This document shows, piece by piece, positions 38,401 to 46,418 of a stretch of DNA of 64,000 nt; position 1 is the stretch's first letter, and every line of letters begins with the position of its first letter. This DNA is from Leptothermofonsia sichuanensis E412 (GTDB lineage: Bacteria; Cyanobacteriota; Cyanobacteriia; Leptolyngbyales; Leptolyngbyaceae), in NCBI RefSeq assembly GCF_019891175.1, contig NZ_CP072600.1, positions 682,001 to 746,000 on the forward strand, in the 5' to 3' direction. A program made the translations under genes and the position numbers. A model generated the notes under the pieces. The model ran no database searches and was not told the DNA's origin. It saw only the letters and a program-made list of their open reading frames with translations.

Positions 38401-40015
38401 TAGTCTGTGCCTCGCCCTCATTCAGCGTCAGATTATTCTTGGTTGCCAGGACTGGCAGGTTGTTGACGTTAAAGCTCAACTCGTAGAAGCTATTCTCCCC
38501 GACAGCTTTCTGGAAAACTCGAATAAAGTAGGTGCCCGGATTGAGATTTGCTGTAATGCTTTCTGGGGAACCACCCGGGTTGAGCGATTCGAGGGGAACT
38601 CCGCTGGCGATCGCAACGACCCCGTTAGCATTAAGAATCTGAACATCCAGGTCACCGGAAAGATTTCCACCGTTTAGCCCGGTCAGGGAAAGCTCGATAG
38701 TCGTTGGACTGCTCAGGAAAAAGCGATAGTAATCCTGTGGATCGTTTCCAGTTGGGGAGGTGCCAATAAAGTCTGTATAGCGTCCATTGCCATTCAAAGT
38801 CCCGATCGCAAAAGGACTGGTAATGGTATTACCAGCCAGATCAATCCGATTCACAGGTAAATACCGGACAAATGGTGCGGTTGGCCGCCAGTTTAAATCT
38901 CCCAGCGTTGTCAGGGGGGCTGAACCGGCAAAGGTCGTCCCGTTCAGGAACCAGACCACATTCTCCCCTGTCACCACATTGCGGAAGAGAAGGTCAGGTT
39001 TCCCATCCAGGTTAAAGTCACCCGTCCCAAACAGTTGGAAGTTCAAGTCTGGTAAGGCAGGCAGGTCAACAACGGTTTGGATGCGGGTGGTGCCATTCAT
39101 CAGCCAGATTATGTTCCCACCACCACCACCGACATACTCACGGAAGACGATGTCCACATTACCGTCGTTATTGAAATCCGCAGTCCCCTGAATCCGGAAG
39201 TTGGGATTGGGCAGGGGGTCAAGAAAGACGGCTGAGCCACTAAAGGCTGGTCCATTCATGAACCAGACTGCATTGTCACCAGTGGCATAGTTCCGCCAGA
39301 GAATGTCGTTGCTGCCATTGTTGTTAAAATCGCCTACTCCACCAATCTGCCAGTTTTGGTCAGCCAGCCTGGGCAGCAACACGGCTGAAACAAGCAATGC
39401 CCCATCCATAATCCAGATCGCATTGTCACCGCTGACCCGGTTCCGGAAGATGACATCACTGTCGCCATCTCCATCCATGTCCCCAACGGCTTGAACCACC
39501 CAATCCGGGGAAGGTAAGGCGGTGGTGAGGGTAAAGGATGCTAGCGTTGTGCCTTCCATGAACCAGATACCATTGTCGCCGGAGGCATAATTCCGCCAGA
39601 AAATATCTGAGCGAGCATTGTCGTTGGCTGCCACACTGAGGAGATAGCTGGTGCTGGGGGTCGTATTGAGTGGGTCCAGCGGATCGGTAGCTGGACCTGG
39701 AAAAACATGAATGTAGTAAGTTCCAGCGCTCAGAACGGTGCTAAATGCTTCGGGCAGAGTGCCTGTATTGGTTGATCGGAGACTGACCCCATCTGCGTCA
39801 GTAACAACGGCTCCGGCAGTGTTTAAGATTTCAACATTGGCATCTGCGCTCAATCCCGATAGCAGAAGCGTAACAGTGCTACTCCTGGCGAGCGTGAAAC
39901 GATAGTAGTCACTAGAATCTAGAACACCATTCTGGACGCCTATAAATTCCTGAAAAGTTTGCGCACTGGCGATCGGACGGATTATTTGTGCAGTGGCTAG
40001 AGTGTTATCAGACAT
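32468..40015 (-). CDS. Giant extracellular-type repeat protein (PPC, FG-GAP-like, cadherin_3/NEDT repeats)
   Basis: A 2515-residue protein, a relative of the one at 20229. Approximate order: PPC domain (1-135); five FG-GAP-like repeats (140-385, DFNLDGKPDLLF type); second PPC (395-525); then 17 tandem modules of about 115 residues. Modules 1-6 and 14-17 are of the cadherin_3/CSPG type (TLNEG...TFTQADIN...YxHDGSET...DSFTF). Modules 7-13 are of the NEDT type (NEDTPL...TDIDAG...GTLSL). Nearly all are joined by PVNDPPVL-type linkers. The chain ends inside the last module (TIFFTYP) with no C-terminal cap and no ELWxxDGT or RTX region. No cysteine or signal peptide seen. ATG 40015 is chosen over GTG 40018. 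Likely secreted or surface-bound. Confidence 0.9.
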   Translation of the reverse strand: MSDNTLATAQIIRPIASAQTFQEFIGVQNGVLDSSDYYRFTLARSSTVTLLLSGLSADANVEILNTAGAVVTDADGVSLRSTNTGTLPEAFSTVLSAGTYYIHVFPGPATDPLDPLNTTPSTSYLLSVAANDNARSDIFWRNYASGDNGIWFMEGTTLASFTLTTALPSPDWVVQAVGDMDGDGDSDVIFRNRVSGDNAIWIMDGALLVSAVLLPRLADQNWQIGGVGDFNNNGSNDILWRNYATGDNAVWFMNGPAFSGSAVFLDPLPNPNFRIQGTADFNNDGNVDIVFREYVGGGGGNIIWLMNGTTRIQTVVDLPALPDLNFQLFGTGDFNLDGKPDLLFRNVVTGENVVWFLNGTTFAGSAPLTTLGDLNWRPTAPFVRYLPVNRIDLAGNTITSPFAIGTLNGNGRYTDFIGTSPTGNDPQDYYRFFLSSPTTIELSLTGLNGGNLSGDLDVQILNANGVVAIASGVPLESLNPGGSPESITANLNPGTYFIRVFQKAVGENSFYELSFNVNNLPVLATKNNLTLNEGEAQTISSSLLLVTDENNPPNQLTYTLVNPPNRGGLSLGGTAIIAGSTFTQADINANRLSYTHDGSETLVDNFTFNVSDGAGGIIGNTPFTINIIPVNDPPFLVSNQGLTLTEGEGALLTSAILLVTDVEQPPAQVVYSLNSLPTNGSLVLNGTTLTAGSTFTQANLNSGTQLRYNHNGSETTSDSFVFTVTDGAGGFLTPPQTTFSINVIPFNDPPVLTTNLGLTVGQDGTGNIFSTLLSATDAEFLTLPDQIVYTVVTGPTRGTLYRDGTATNTFTQADINNGRVSYDHDGSNTNSDSFTFRITDGVNIVPTASLDPAVFNITINRANFPPVLATNTGLTLSEGTTAEITNTLLQLTDQDNAPPQLVYTLQSLPTNGSLNRFGTAMTIGQTFTQNDLDQVPSRITYRHNGSEILSDSFSFIASDGTTVLAPATFSINVIPVNDAPVLVSNSGATLAEGDSFLITSSVLRITDNDGPPPASLVYSVVSAPANGTLLLATTPVTSFTQADIDSGLLQYSHNGSESVFDSFTFTITDGVIPAPLGPNTFNISITPVNDPPTVSLNTGLTLSEGTSSTIASTALLVTDPDGPNPVRYTLGALPIRGTLLLGSTPLTTGQTFTQAAITSGQLSYQHDGSETTSDRFTFTASDGLLSTTTTTFNINVIPVNDAPVLTLPGAQVVNEDTLLTFGNGTRISVSDPENDNPITVQLSVANGIITVNSGAGVTNNNSNNVTVTGSLAALNTALNNLVYTPNANFNGPDALVVSANDGTDTSQGTINITVAAVNDAPTLTVPGPQIVNEDTPLVLTTIDTTDIDAGGSPVRATLSALNGTLSLASIAGVSFINGANGASSLTIEGTINSIRGVLSNLTYQGNPDYFGTDTITITINDQGATGAPGPQSITRTIPVTVRSVNDAPSFTGGPNQVVNEDSGPQTVAGWATNLSTGPANESNQTLSFIVSNSNPDLFTTAGQPTVNPTTGALTYTPAANAFGTATVTVRLQDSGGTQFGGVDTSSDYTFTITVNPVNDAPSFTPGTNITIAEDSPPQSVLWATNISPGPSTPLPPNESDQTVNFLVSNNNPSLFTITGQPTIAPNGTLSYALAQDANGIAVVTVRLRDSGGTENGGVDTSPFQTFTINVTAVNDAPTLTLPGTQFVDEDTVLGIPGISINDVDAGSGNLRVTLTALGPSGALTGGNLSFSTIPGVAITGNNSNSVTLTGNLTNLNAALSSLNYQGKPNINGEDRIVVTVNDQGNTGAGGALSTTQTLTVNINAVNDAPVLTLVNSTITGAEDTPILLSGISVTDVDAGTSNIQVTVSVLQGTLNATPGTTTVTGAGTSLLTITGAQNAVNAALNTLTYQGNLDYFGPDEAIVTVNDLGNTGIGGALTDTRTLSINVTPVNDPPTFLAFPTGPVPVAEDTNLIFTGGRAIVVTDVDSGPNPVRLTLSVNNGTLTMNTSGLTTIAGANGSQSATYEGTINAITTALASLVYRGNLNYFGPDRLTVSVNDNGFTGAATGIPVIRTLDIDVTPVNDPPVLVTNSPLTLNEGASQVISNGLLRTTDVDNTAAEIVYTIDAAVNNGVLVRSGTTLGVGSTFTQQDVNSNLIRYFHNGSETINDSFTFTVNDGGAQPTTAVFNITVNPINDIPVLAVRQPLTVTEGFAGTISSTLLLVTDPDNTPPQLRYTLINLPSSGAVRLNGSNLSIGQSFTQQDINQNRVTYRHNGSETTTDSFTFTVSDGAGGNIGATAFNISVIPVDDPPIIVSNGPLNTSEGAITTITQSVLQTSDPESQPLTYTLVAQPLFGTLTRGGTVLTNGQTFTQSDINTGLISYQHNGSETPNNRDSFFYTVSDGANSLTRIFEINVAPVNDPPVLLTPNPFIEVPGDVVSVTEISSGVLQVTDVDNTPAQLVYTLVAAPNPTFGQLQLNGVGLITGQTFTQADIDAGRVTYRSTGGGSSDTFQVSISDGGPGGTLPTEFVTIFFTYP

Positions 40016-40303
40016 CACTATGACCCCAACAATGGCTCTGCTATGATGCCCTCTGAGTCCGCAACACTTAACAAAATTCTTAGAACTTTACAAAAAAAGA
40101 TTCTAAACCTGGCAAAGATGTACGGGTTTTCACGGAGTTTTTCGCGGTCGTATTGATTGGATGATGGGTCTTAAACAGTCAGTCATTGACTCACTGATGA
40201 ACTTCACCCAGAAACTGGTGATTGAGAAGTTGGTAGCCAGCGCAGATTGTCAAAAATAATGCGCCAGTTTTGGCTTCAAACACAAAGGCACAGAGCACAC
40301 TAG

Positions 40304-40370
40304 AAGCCTATCCGAAAAGCCCCAATAGACAAAGCTCAAATCCAGACTGAGGAAGTTTTCGGATAGGCTT
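40304..40370. repeat. 67-bp MITE-like element, family A copy 2
   Basis: AAGCCTATCCGAAAA (40304-40318) and TTTTCGGATAGGCTT (40356-40370) form a perfect 15-bp terminal inverted repeat. The 37-bp interior (AATAGACAAAGCTCAAATCC and following) matches the other copies. It is the best-preserved member in the window. Confidence 0.8.
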
Positions 40371-40375
40371 TAAGA

Positions 40376-40404
40376 AACTTTGTGTCCCTTCGTGCCTTTG
40401 TGGT
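40376..40404 (+). repeat. Dispersed repeat, CACAAAG family copy 4
   Basis: AACTTTGTGTCCCTTCGTGC followed by CTTTGTGGT, 5 nt after a family A element, as also seen near 12369. Confidence 0.55.
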
Positions 40405-40426
40405 AAAAATTTTTTGCCCTAATGTA

Positions 40427-43000
40427 CTAGACCGATGCCTGCTGCCGCTGATAGAGCGACCAGTACAATCCCTTGCTTTGCAGCAGTTCGGTATGGGTGC
40501 CTTTCTCAACCAGAACGCCTTTTTCAAGCACCACAATCAGATCGGCTCGCTTGAGGGGTGCAAATCGGTGGGCAATCAGGAAAACGGTACGGTTCTGGGA
40601 AACCCGTTGCAGATTTTGGAGCACCTGTTGTTCAGTTTCAGCATCCAGGGCACTCGTCGCCTCATCCAGAATCAGAATGGGTGCCTTAGAAAGGAAAAGG
40701 CGCGACAGGGCCAGGCGCTGACGCTGCCCCCCTGAAAGGGCCGTACCCCGCTCACCCACGCTGGTTTCGTAGCCGTGGGGAAGCTCACTGATAAAGTCGT
40801 GAGCTACTGCCAGACGAGCCGCTTCAATGACCTGTTCAGCACTGATATCGGGATTACCGAGACTGATGTTTTCAATGACAGAGCCGTTGAAGATAAAGTC
40901 CTCTTGCAGAACAACGCTGATTTGCTGGCGAAGAGACACCAGATCGGCAGTTTTCACATCAAAGCCATCAATCAATATGCGTCCAGACTCGACCGGGTAA
41001 AGACGTTGAAGCAGTTTGGAAAGCGTGCTCTTGCCGGAACCACTGCGGCCAACGACCCCAACCAGCATGCCCGGTTCAACACTGAAGGATATACCCCTCA
41101 GAACAGGCTCCTGGGTGGGATGGTAACGGAAGAAAACCTGGTCGAAGGTGACCTGCCCCTTCAGGGGTGGCAGAACCAGTCCTGAACCAGCTTCAGCTTC
41201 AGGGGCTGTATTGAGGATGTCACCAATCCGATCGACGGAGAGAAGAACCTGTTGAAGATTCTGCCAGAGCTGCACCAGGCGCAGCAGAGGGCCTGTCATT
41301 CTACCGGATAGCATCTGGAAGGCAACGAGTTGACCAATGGTGAGTTTCTGTTCAATCACCAGGGTTGCCCCAACCCAGAGAACGATTAAGTAGGAAAGAT
41401 TGGTGAGGAAGTCTGCGATGTTGCTACTGATGTTCTGGGTCGTGGAGGCTTTGAAACCCGTGCGAATAAAGCGGGCAAACAGACCTTCCCAGCGATCGCG
41501 GGCTGCTCGCTCCGCTGTATGCGCTTTTACTGCCTGAATTCCAGTCACGGTTTCCACCAGGAACGATTGACTGTCAGCACTCCGGTTAAAGGTTTCGTTC
41601 AACCAGTTGCGCAGAATAGGGGTGGCGGTCAGGGTGAGGATGGCAAACAGAGGAATGACTGCCAGGGCTGCCAGCGTCAGGATGCCACTGTAGTAAATCA
41701 TGATGGCCAGGTAAACCACCGCAAAGATGGCATCCAGGACAACCGTGAGGGCAGTCCCGGTGAGAAATTGGCGAATATTTTCCAGTTCCTGTACGCGGGC
41801 AACAGTATCCCCCACCCGACGTTGCTCAAAATAGGACAGGGGTAGCCGCATCAGGTGCCGGAAAAGTTGGGCAGATAGACTCAGATCCAGCCGCCGGGCA
41901 GTGTGGGTAAAGATAAACAGACGCAGAATGCCCAACAACCCTTCAAAGAAAGCAACTCCCAGGAGCGCGATCGCCATGACATGCAGAGTAGGCATACTTC
42001 CCTGCACCATCACCTTGTCAATCACAACCTGGGTAATGACAGGAGTTGCCAGCCCCAAAATTTGCAGGGTAAAGGATGCCAGCAATACTTCTGAAAGAAG
42101 CTTGCGATACTTCATTACTGCGGGCAAAAACCAGGCAAGACTGAACCGTTCCTGCTTCTGGATTGCCTCTACCAGCCAGAGTTGACCATTCCAGGCAGGT
42201 TCTGCGATCGCCCTGGGTACACTCTCACAGGTTCGGGCAGGGTTGAGTGGATCACTGAGAATCAAGCGATCGCCTTTGACGGCATAGACCAGCACCCAGT
42301 GAAACGGTGCCGAACCCCGGTCTGATGAACCGGCAGACACCCCATTCCCATCCCCTATGTCCCGCCATTGCATCAGGGCTGGCAGGGGCACCTGACGTAA
42401 ATCATTCCAGGTGGTTTCTATCCGTCGCAGATGAAAACCCAGCTTCTCTGCCGCCTCCATCACATCAGGAGGTTGCTGACTCCGCACCTGGCGCTGTACC
42501 CACTCCATTTGGGCCGGGTTTTGCAGGTGGCTGGCAGCCATTGTCAAACAGGCGGCGGCTGTATTGACCCCAGGAACAAAAGGGAAATCGGTAATAGGTT
42601 GGCGGGTAGTTGCCGTCTGGGGCTGGTAACGTCCTCGCTGAGTTGCCCAGTATTGCTCAAGATCGGGAGTGGCGATCGCCCTCCAGATGTCTGATTTCCA
42701 GATAGCAACCACCACGTCTTTATCCGCCGCTCTCGCTTTCCATAAACCTGGCAGTTCCAAACAATCCCCCAGCCAATCCCCCTGCTTCAGGATGATCGAC
42801 GCCCCCTCCTCCGGTATCAGGCGCACCTTACCTGCCAGCACCAGTATCTGATGACCAGGCATATCCGTAGACCAGAGGGTTTCTCCCAGGCTATAGCGAC
42901 GAGTTTCAGCCGCCTGCTTGAACTGAACCTGCTGGTCAGAGTTAAGCAAGCTGAGGGGAGGGGCATCCCAGGGTAAATTGACAAGCTCGTTAGCAATCAT
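40427..43000 (-). CDS. Type I secretion-type ABC exporter with cNMP-like and degenerate C39 domains
   Basis: An 857-residue half-transporter with a fused ATPase. Residues 25-115 resemble a cyclic-nucleotide-binding fold (SLGETLWSTDMPGHQILVLA). A C39-like domain follows (135-275): at its active site NTAAACLTM stands where D-C-G-x-x-C-L is expected, so the catalytic Cys is replaced by Thr, while HWVLVYAV and LSDP are kept. Six membrane helices follow (290-570), then the nucleotide-binding domain with GRSGSGKST, ALSGGQRQRLALSR and ILILDEATSALD. The dead C39 domain is as in HlyB, which exports substrates without leader cleavage. A parvulin gene lies 75 nt upstream in the same direction. The giant proteins nearby are plausible substrates. 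No HlyD adaptor is seen. Confidence 0.92.
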   Translation of the reverse strand: MIANELVNLPWDAPPLSLLNSDQQVQFKQAAETRRYSLGETLWSTDMPGHQILVLAGKVRLIPEEGASIILKQGDWLGDCLELPGLWKARAADKDVVVAIWKSDIWRAIATPDLEQYWATQRGRYQPQTATTRQPITDFPFVPGVNTAAACLTMAASHLQNPAQMEWVQRQVRSQQPPDVMEAAEKLGFHLRRIETTWNDLRQVPLPALMQWRDIGDGNGVSAGSSDRGSAPFHWVLVYAVKGDRLILSDPLNPARTCESVPRAIAEPAWNGQLWLVEAIQKQERFSLAWFLPAVMKYRKLLSEVLLASFTLQILGLATPVITQVVIDKVMVQGSMPTLHVMAIALLGVAFFEGLLGILRLFIFTHTARRLDLSLSAQLFRHLMRLPLSYFEQRRVGDTVARVQELENIRQFLTGTALTVVLDAIFAVVYLAIMIYYSGILTLAALAVIPLFAILTLTATPILRNWLNETFNRSADSQSFLVETVTGIQAVKAHTAERAARDRWEGLFARFIRTGFKASTTQNISSNIADFLTNLSYLIVLWVGATLVIEQKLTIGQLVAFQMLSGRMTGPLLRLVQLWQNLQQVLLSVDRIGDILNTAPEAEAGSGLVLPPLKGQVTFDQVFFRYHPTQEPVLRGISFSVEPGMLVGVVGRSGSGKSTLSKLLQRLYPVESGRILIDGFDVKTADLVSLRQQISVVLQEDFIFNGSVIENISLGNPDISAEQVIEAARLAVAHDFISELPHGYETSVGERGTALSGGQRQRLALSRLFLSKAPILILDEATSALDAETEQQVLQNLQRVSQNRTVFLIAHRFAPLKRADLIVVLEKGVLVEKGTHTELLQSKGLYWSLYQRQQASV

Positions 43001-43075
43001 TGAACCACCTGAAAAAGCGTGGGGCTAGAACCGAAACAATCAACCATCCATAAAGCGAACACCGACATCGAAACC

Positions 43076-43846
43076 TTATTCAGTAACCTGTAACTTAACC
43101 GTCATGGTCTGAATTTTTTCTGCTATCCAGCGTTCAAACAACTCGTTTTGCATGGCCTGACGCAACTGAGCATCTTCCAGTGTGGCAGGAATAAACTGTT
43201 CAACCCGAAAAATTGCCCAATGTTTTTCAACTTCCACGGGTCCCACCAATTCACCCGGATTGGCCGCATCGATTGCTGCCCTCAAGCTATCGGGTAGCGT
43301 CCCCCGACTCACCGGACCCATCATGCCGTTTGCTACTTTTTCATCTGCAACCGAATACTCCCGCGCCAGTTGTTCAAAGTTTGCCCCCTCTGTAATCTGG
43401 CTGTATAGTTCATCCGCCATATCTTTGCTGGGAACAACAATCCGAGAAAGTACAACCCGGTCAAAAAACAGTTTCCGCTCAATAAAATGTTCCTGTAAGC
43501 GGCTTTCAGCCACAACCGCCTTCAACTTTTCCATTTTGAAGCTGTTAGAAATCTGACTGTGAAACTGCTCGTAGTTAATGCCATTGCGGGTTAACCATTC
43601 CTGAAAAACCTGGGCATCTGTTAAATTTTGTTTCAGACGAAAATCGACAACTGCCTGCTCAACCATCGCCGGGCTGATGTCCAGATCCTGCCTTGTCGCC
43701 AATTCATTCTCCAGAACGTACTGCTTCAAAATATCTCCAATAAAAGGCTGGAGCTTGCCTGCTGACTGCAAGTATCGCAAACATTGCCGCAGAGAAAGAG
43801 GCTGGTCATTAACAATTAGCAGGGCTTTTGAGTCTTGTGATTCCAT
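43076..43846 (-). CDS. Parvulin-type peptidylprolyl isomerase (SurA/PpiC-like)
   Basis: A 256-residue protein. The N-terminal ~130 residues are helical and SurA-like (FIGDILKQYVLENELATRQ). A rotamase domain follows (about 131-225): VVLSRIVVPSKDMADELYSQ, then GANFEQLAREYS, GMMGPVSRGTLPD and GPVEVEKHWAIFRVEQF. No signal peptide or lipobox is present, so it appears cytosolic. In cyanobacteria this family is commonly encoded beside HlyB-type exporters, and a role in keeping or preparing secretion substrates is inferred. It precedes the ABC exporter gene by 75 nt and probably shares its transcript. Confidence 0.88.
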   Translation of the reverse strand: MESQDSKALLIVNDQPLSLRQCLRYLQSAGKLQPFIGDILKQYVLENELATRQDLDISPAMVEQAVVDFRLKQNLTDAQVFQEWLTRNGINYEQFHSQISNSFKMEKLKAVVAESRLQEHFIERKLFFDRVVLSRIVVPSKDMADELYSQITEGANFEQLAREYSVADEKVANGMMGPVSRGTLPDSLRAAIDAANPGELVGPVEVEKHWAIFRVEQFIPATLEDAQLRQAMQNELFERWIAEKIQTMTVKLQVTE

Positions 43847-44283
43847 GAAGTACCCAGTATTTAGAGAACAAAAGTCTATTGTGATCTTGCCTAAATCTAT
43901 TTCCGGCTTTTCATTAGATTTTATGCAAGCTTCACTTGTAAATTCGTGTAAGTCCGTATAAATTCACGTATCTCAACGGTGGTTGGGGGAATATACGGGT
44001 CCCCCGTTTTCTGTCCCCTTCTACATCTGATACCTTCGATAAAGTCTTACCCTTATCGATCACCTTTCACCTGCTGCATTCCTGACGCTCACCGCATTCC
44101 CTACACCCGCTTCATAGTAATCCCAAACCTGACCTTAAAATTGCAGACTACCCAATATCGCTCACCCAAATCGGAAATAGATCTAAACTCCGACAGGAAA
44201 ACCGGGTTTTGTGGCATGATCACAGAGTAACCAAAGAGTGAATGTTAAAGACGCTCGCATAGCAATTGAAGGAAACTTGGTTT
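43847..44283. other. Divergent promoter spacer
   Basis: 437 bases between the parvulin gene (minus) and the peroxiredoxin gene (plus). A short plus-strand frame (43979-44230) has no support. AAGGAA 10-15 nt before the ATG at 44284 is the peroxiredoxin ribosome site. No RNA gene recognised. Confidence 0.45.
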
Positions 44284-44919
44284 ATGGCTCTCCAATTAGG
44301 TGACGTGGTACCAAACTTTACCCAGCAAACCAGCGAAGGGGAAATCAACTTTTACGACTGGGCTGGTGACAGTTGGGTTGTCCTTTTCTCCCACCCGGCA
44401 GATTATACTCCCGTCTGCACTACGGAATTAGGCGAAGTTGCAAAGCTTAAGCCTGAGTTTGAAAAGCGTAACACAAAAGTAATTGCGCTCAGTGTTGACG
44501 ATGCCGAATCCCACAAGGGTTGGATTGGAGACATCAACGAAACCCAAAATACAACGGTCAATTACCCCATCATTGCCGATGCCGACAAATCGGTGTCCAA
44601 TCTTTACGGCATGATCCACCCCAATGCCAACGCAAAGGTAACTGTGCGTACTGTGTTCGTCATTGACCCTGAGAAAAAGTTGCGGCTGACCATCACCTAC
44701 CCCCCCAGCACCGGGCGGAATTTTGAAGAAATCCTGCGGGTCATTGATTCCCTCCAACTGACCGATAACTACGGAGTTGCCACTCCAGTCAACTGGAAAG
44801 ATGGGGATGATGTGGTGGTGGTGCCGTCCATCTCCACCGAAGAAGCCAGGCAGAAGTTCCCCAAAGGGGTCACCGAAGTCAAGTCCTACCTGCGCATGAC
44901 ACCTCAACCGAACAAGTAA
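44284..44919 (+). CDS. 1-Cys peroxiredoxin (Prx6 type)
   Basis: A 211-residue thiol peroxidase that reduces hydrogen peroxide and organic peroxides. The active site is HPADYTPVCTTELG with the peroxidatic Cys45 and Thr42. A resolving Cys is missing from the C-terminal half, and the length and long C-terminal arm (VPSISTEEARQKFPKGVTEV) fit the Prx6/1-Cys group. Start ATG 44284 with AAGGAA upstream. It is followed by a hairpin-rich repeat that may end the transcript. Confidence 0.95.
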   Translation: MALQLGDVVPNFTQQTSEGEINFYDWAGDSWVVLFSHPADYTPVCTTELGEVAKLKPEFEKRNTKVIALSVDDAESHKGWIGDINETQNTTVNYPIIADADKSVSNLYGMIHPNANAKVTVRTVFVIDPEKKLRLTITYPPSTGRNFEEILRVIDSLQLTDNYGVATPVNWKDGDDVVVVPSISTEEARQKFPKGVTEVKSYLRMTPQPNK

Positions 44920-45332
44920 AAATTTCCTGGAGAAAATAGAGTAACCCCTGTCTGAATGGAATTGACAGCAGGTTAAAGCTCTGACCTATCTTCTCAGGCT
45001 CTGCCTGGAAACATTCTCTGAGAGGCTCTGCCGCCTGTAAAGTTCTAGAGGCAGAGCCTTTAATGCCATTCCAGGGCTGATCTCTGGAACCCAATGAACG
45101 GGTGGGCTTTATCTGAACAATTTACCTTTGCTCAGCCCTGCAACCTGTCCATGACCAGCCCGATTTACAGATAAAACAGGATAGTGAGGCATACTGATTA
45201 CCTGAAATCGTTGCCTGCCGACTTTCCATTCACACCCCAGCCATTCATACCCCAACAATTCTATGGCCAGAGTTGAGACTTACGGATATTGGGCGAGAAT
45301 TCTAAACAGGATGTATTCAGGTAGTTTTTAGA
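44920..45332. other. Spacer with AGGCTCTGCC hairpin repeat
   Basis: It contains a structured repeat at 44990-45082. The remaining ~250 bases before the cysteine synthase gene show no gene; its promoter should be within the last 100 bases. Confidence 0.5.
44990..45082. repeat. Structured spacer repeat with AGGCTCTGCC units
   Basis: AGGCTCTGCC occurs at 44996-45005 and 45023-45032; the second pairs with GGCAGAGCCT at 45050-45059, followed by TTTAA. A second small hairpin (TTCCAG/CTGGAA) lies near 45067-45088. The arrangement resembles GC-rich dispersed repeats of cyanobacterial spacers and could terminate the peroxiredoxin transcript. Confidence 0.55.
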
Positions 45333-46307
45333 ATGGATATTAAGCATGGATTTGTCGGCACCGTAGGTAACACCCCACTGATCCGGCTCAACAGCTTTAG
45401 CGACGAAACAGGATGCGAAATCCTGGGTAAAGCCGAATTTCTGAATCCCGGTGGTTCTGTGAAGGACCGGGCAGCCCTGTTCATCATTCAAGATGCGGAG
45501 GAAAAGGGGCTACTGAAACCCGGAGGCACTGTGGTGGAAGGTACGGCTGGCAACACCGGCATTGGACTGGCCCATATCTGCAATGCCAAAGGCTATAAGT
45601 GCCTGATTATCATCCCAGAAACCCAATCTCAGGAAAAAATGGACTTGCTACGAACCCTGGGGGCAGAGGTACGTCCGGTTCCGGCGGTTCCTTACCGGGA
45701 TCCCAATAACTACGTCAAACTTTCTGGCAGACTTGCTGCCGAAATGGAAAATGCAATTTGGGCAAATCAGTTTGACAATCTGGCAAATCGGGATGCCCAC
45801 TATAAGACAACAGGACCTGAGATTTGGTCCCAGACGGATGGCAGGATTGATGCCTGGGTCACCTCAACCGGGACTGGCGGAACCTATGCTGGGGTTGCTA
45901 TCTTCCTCAAGGAACAGAACCCAGATATTCGGTGTGTTGTGGCCGATCCAATGGGCAGTGGACTGTATAGCTATGTTAAGACGGGAGAAATCACGACTGA
46001 AGGTAGTTCGATTACAGAGGGTATTGGTAACAGTAGAGTGACCGCCAATATGGCGGAAGCTCCCGCAGATGATGCGATTCGAGTGGATGACGCCGAGGCT
46101 GTTAGAGTGGTCTATCAACTGCTGGAGAGAGATGGCTTGTTTGTAGGTGGTTCGTCAGGAATTAACGTGGGTGCAGCGGTTGCTCTGGCAAAACAACTGG
46201 GGCCGGGGCACAGGATTGTAACCATTCTCTGTGATAGCGGCAGTCGCTACCAATCGAAGCTGTTCAATCGGGAATGGCTGGCAGGAAAAGGGTTATTGCC
46301 AGGGTAA
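45333..46307 (+). CDS. cysK: Cysteine synthase (O-acetylserine sulfhydrylase family)
   Basis: A 324-residue PLP enzyme of the OASS/cystathionine beta-synthase family. The PLP lysine is in NPGGSVKDRAA (K44). The phosphate loop is STGTGGTYAG and the C-terminal active-site block is VGGSSGINVGAA. The asparagine loop reads EGTAGNTGIGLA instead of the EPTSGNTGI usual in CysK, a variant found in the group related to fungal and cyanobacterial 'CysK2-like' enzymes. OASS activity is likely but not certain. A recognisable ribosome site is missing before the ATG at 45333. Confidence 0.88.
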   Translation: MDIKHGFVGTVGNTPLIRLNSFSDETGCEILGKAEFLNPGGSVKDRAALFIIQDAEEKGLLKPGGTVVEGTAGNTGIGLAHICNAKGYKCLIIIPETQSQEKMDLLRTLGAEVRPVPAVPYRDPNNYVKLSGRLAAEMENAIWANQFDNLANRDAHYKTTGPEIWSQTDGRIDAWVTSTGTGGTYAGVAIFLKEQNPDIRCVVADPMGSGLYSYVKTGEITTEGSSITEGIGNSRVTANMAEAPADDAIRVDDAEAVRVVYQLLERDGLFVGGSSGINVGAAVALAKQLGPGHRIVTILCDSGSRYQSKLFNREWLAGKGLLPG

Positions 46308-46418
46308 GCGGACGTTTAAGTGGCAACAACGGAACAGGACACATTAGCAAGGGATACTCCATTATCCTGTTGCTCTTCTCCGCCCGAAATCTGGTGCAGG
46401 CATCTGGCATTTGCCACC

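Larger units (their letters stand above)
40016..40426. other. Spacer with family A element and dispersed repeat
   Basis: The spacer between two minus-strand genes holds a family A element (40304-40370) directly followed by a CACAAAG-family copy (40376-40404). The left 280 bases should contain the promoter of the giant gene; no clear gene is seen. Confidence 0.55.
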
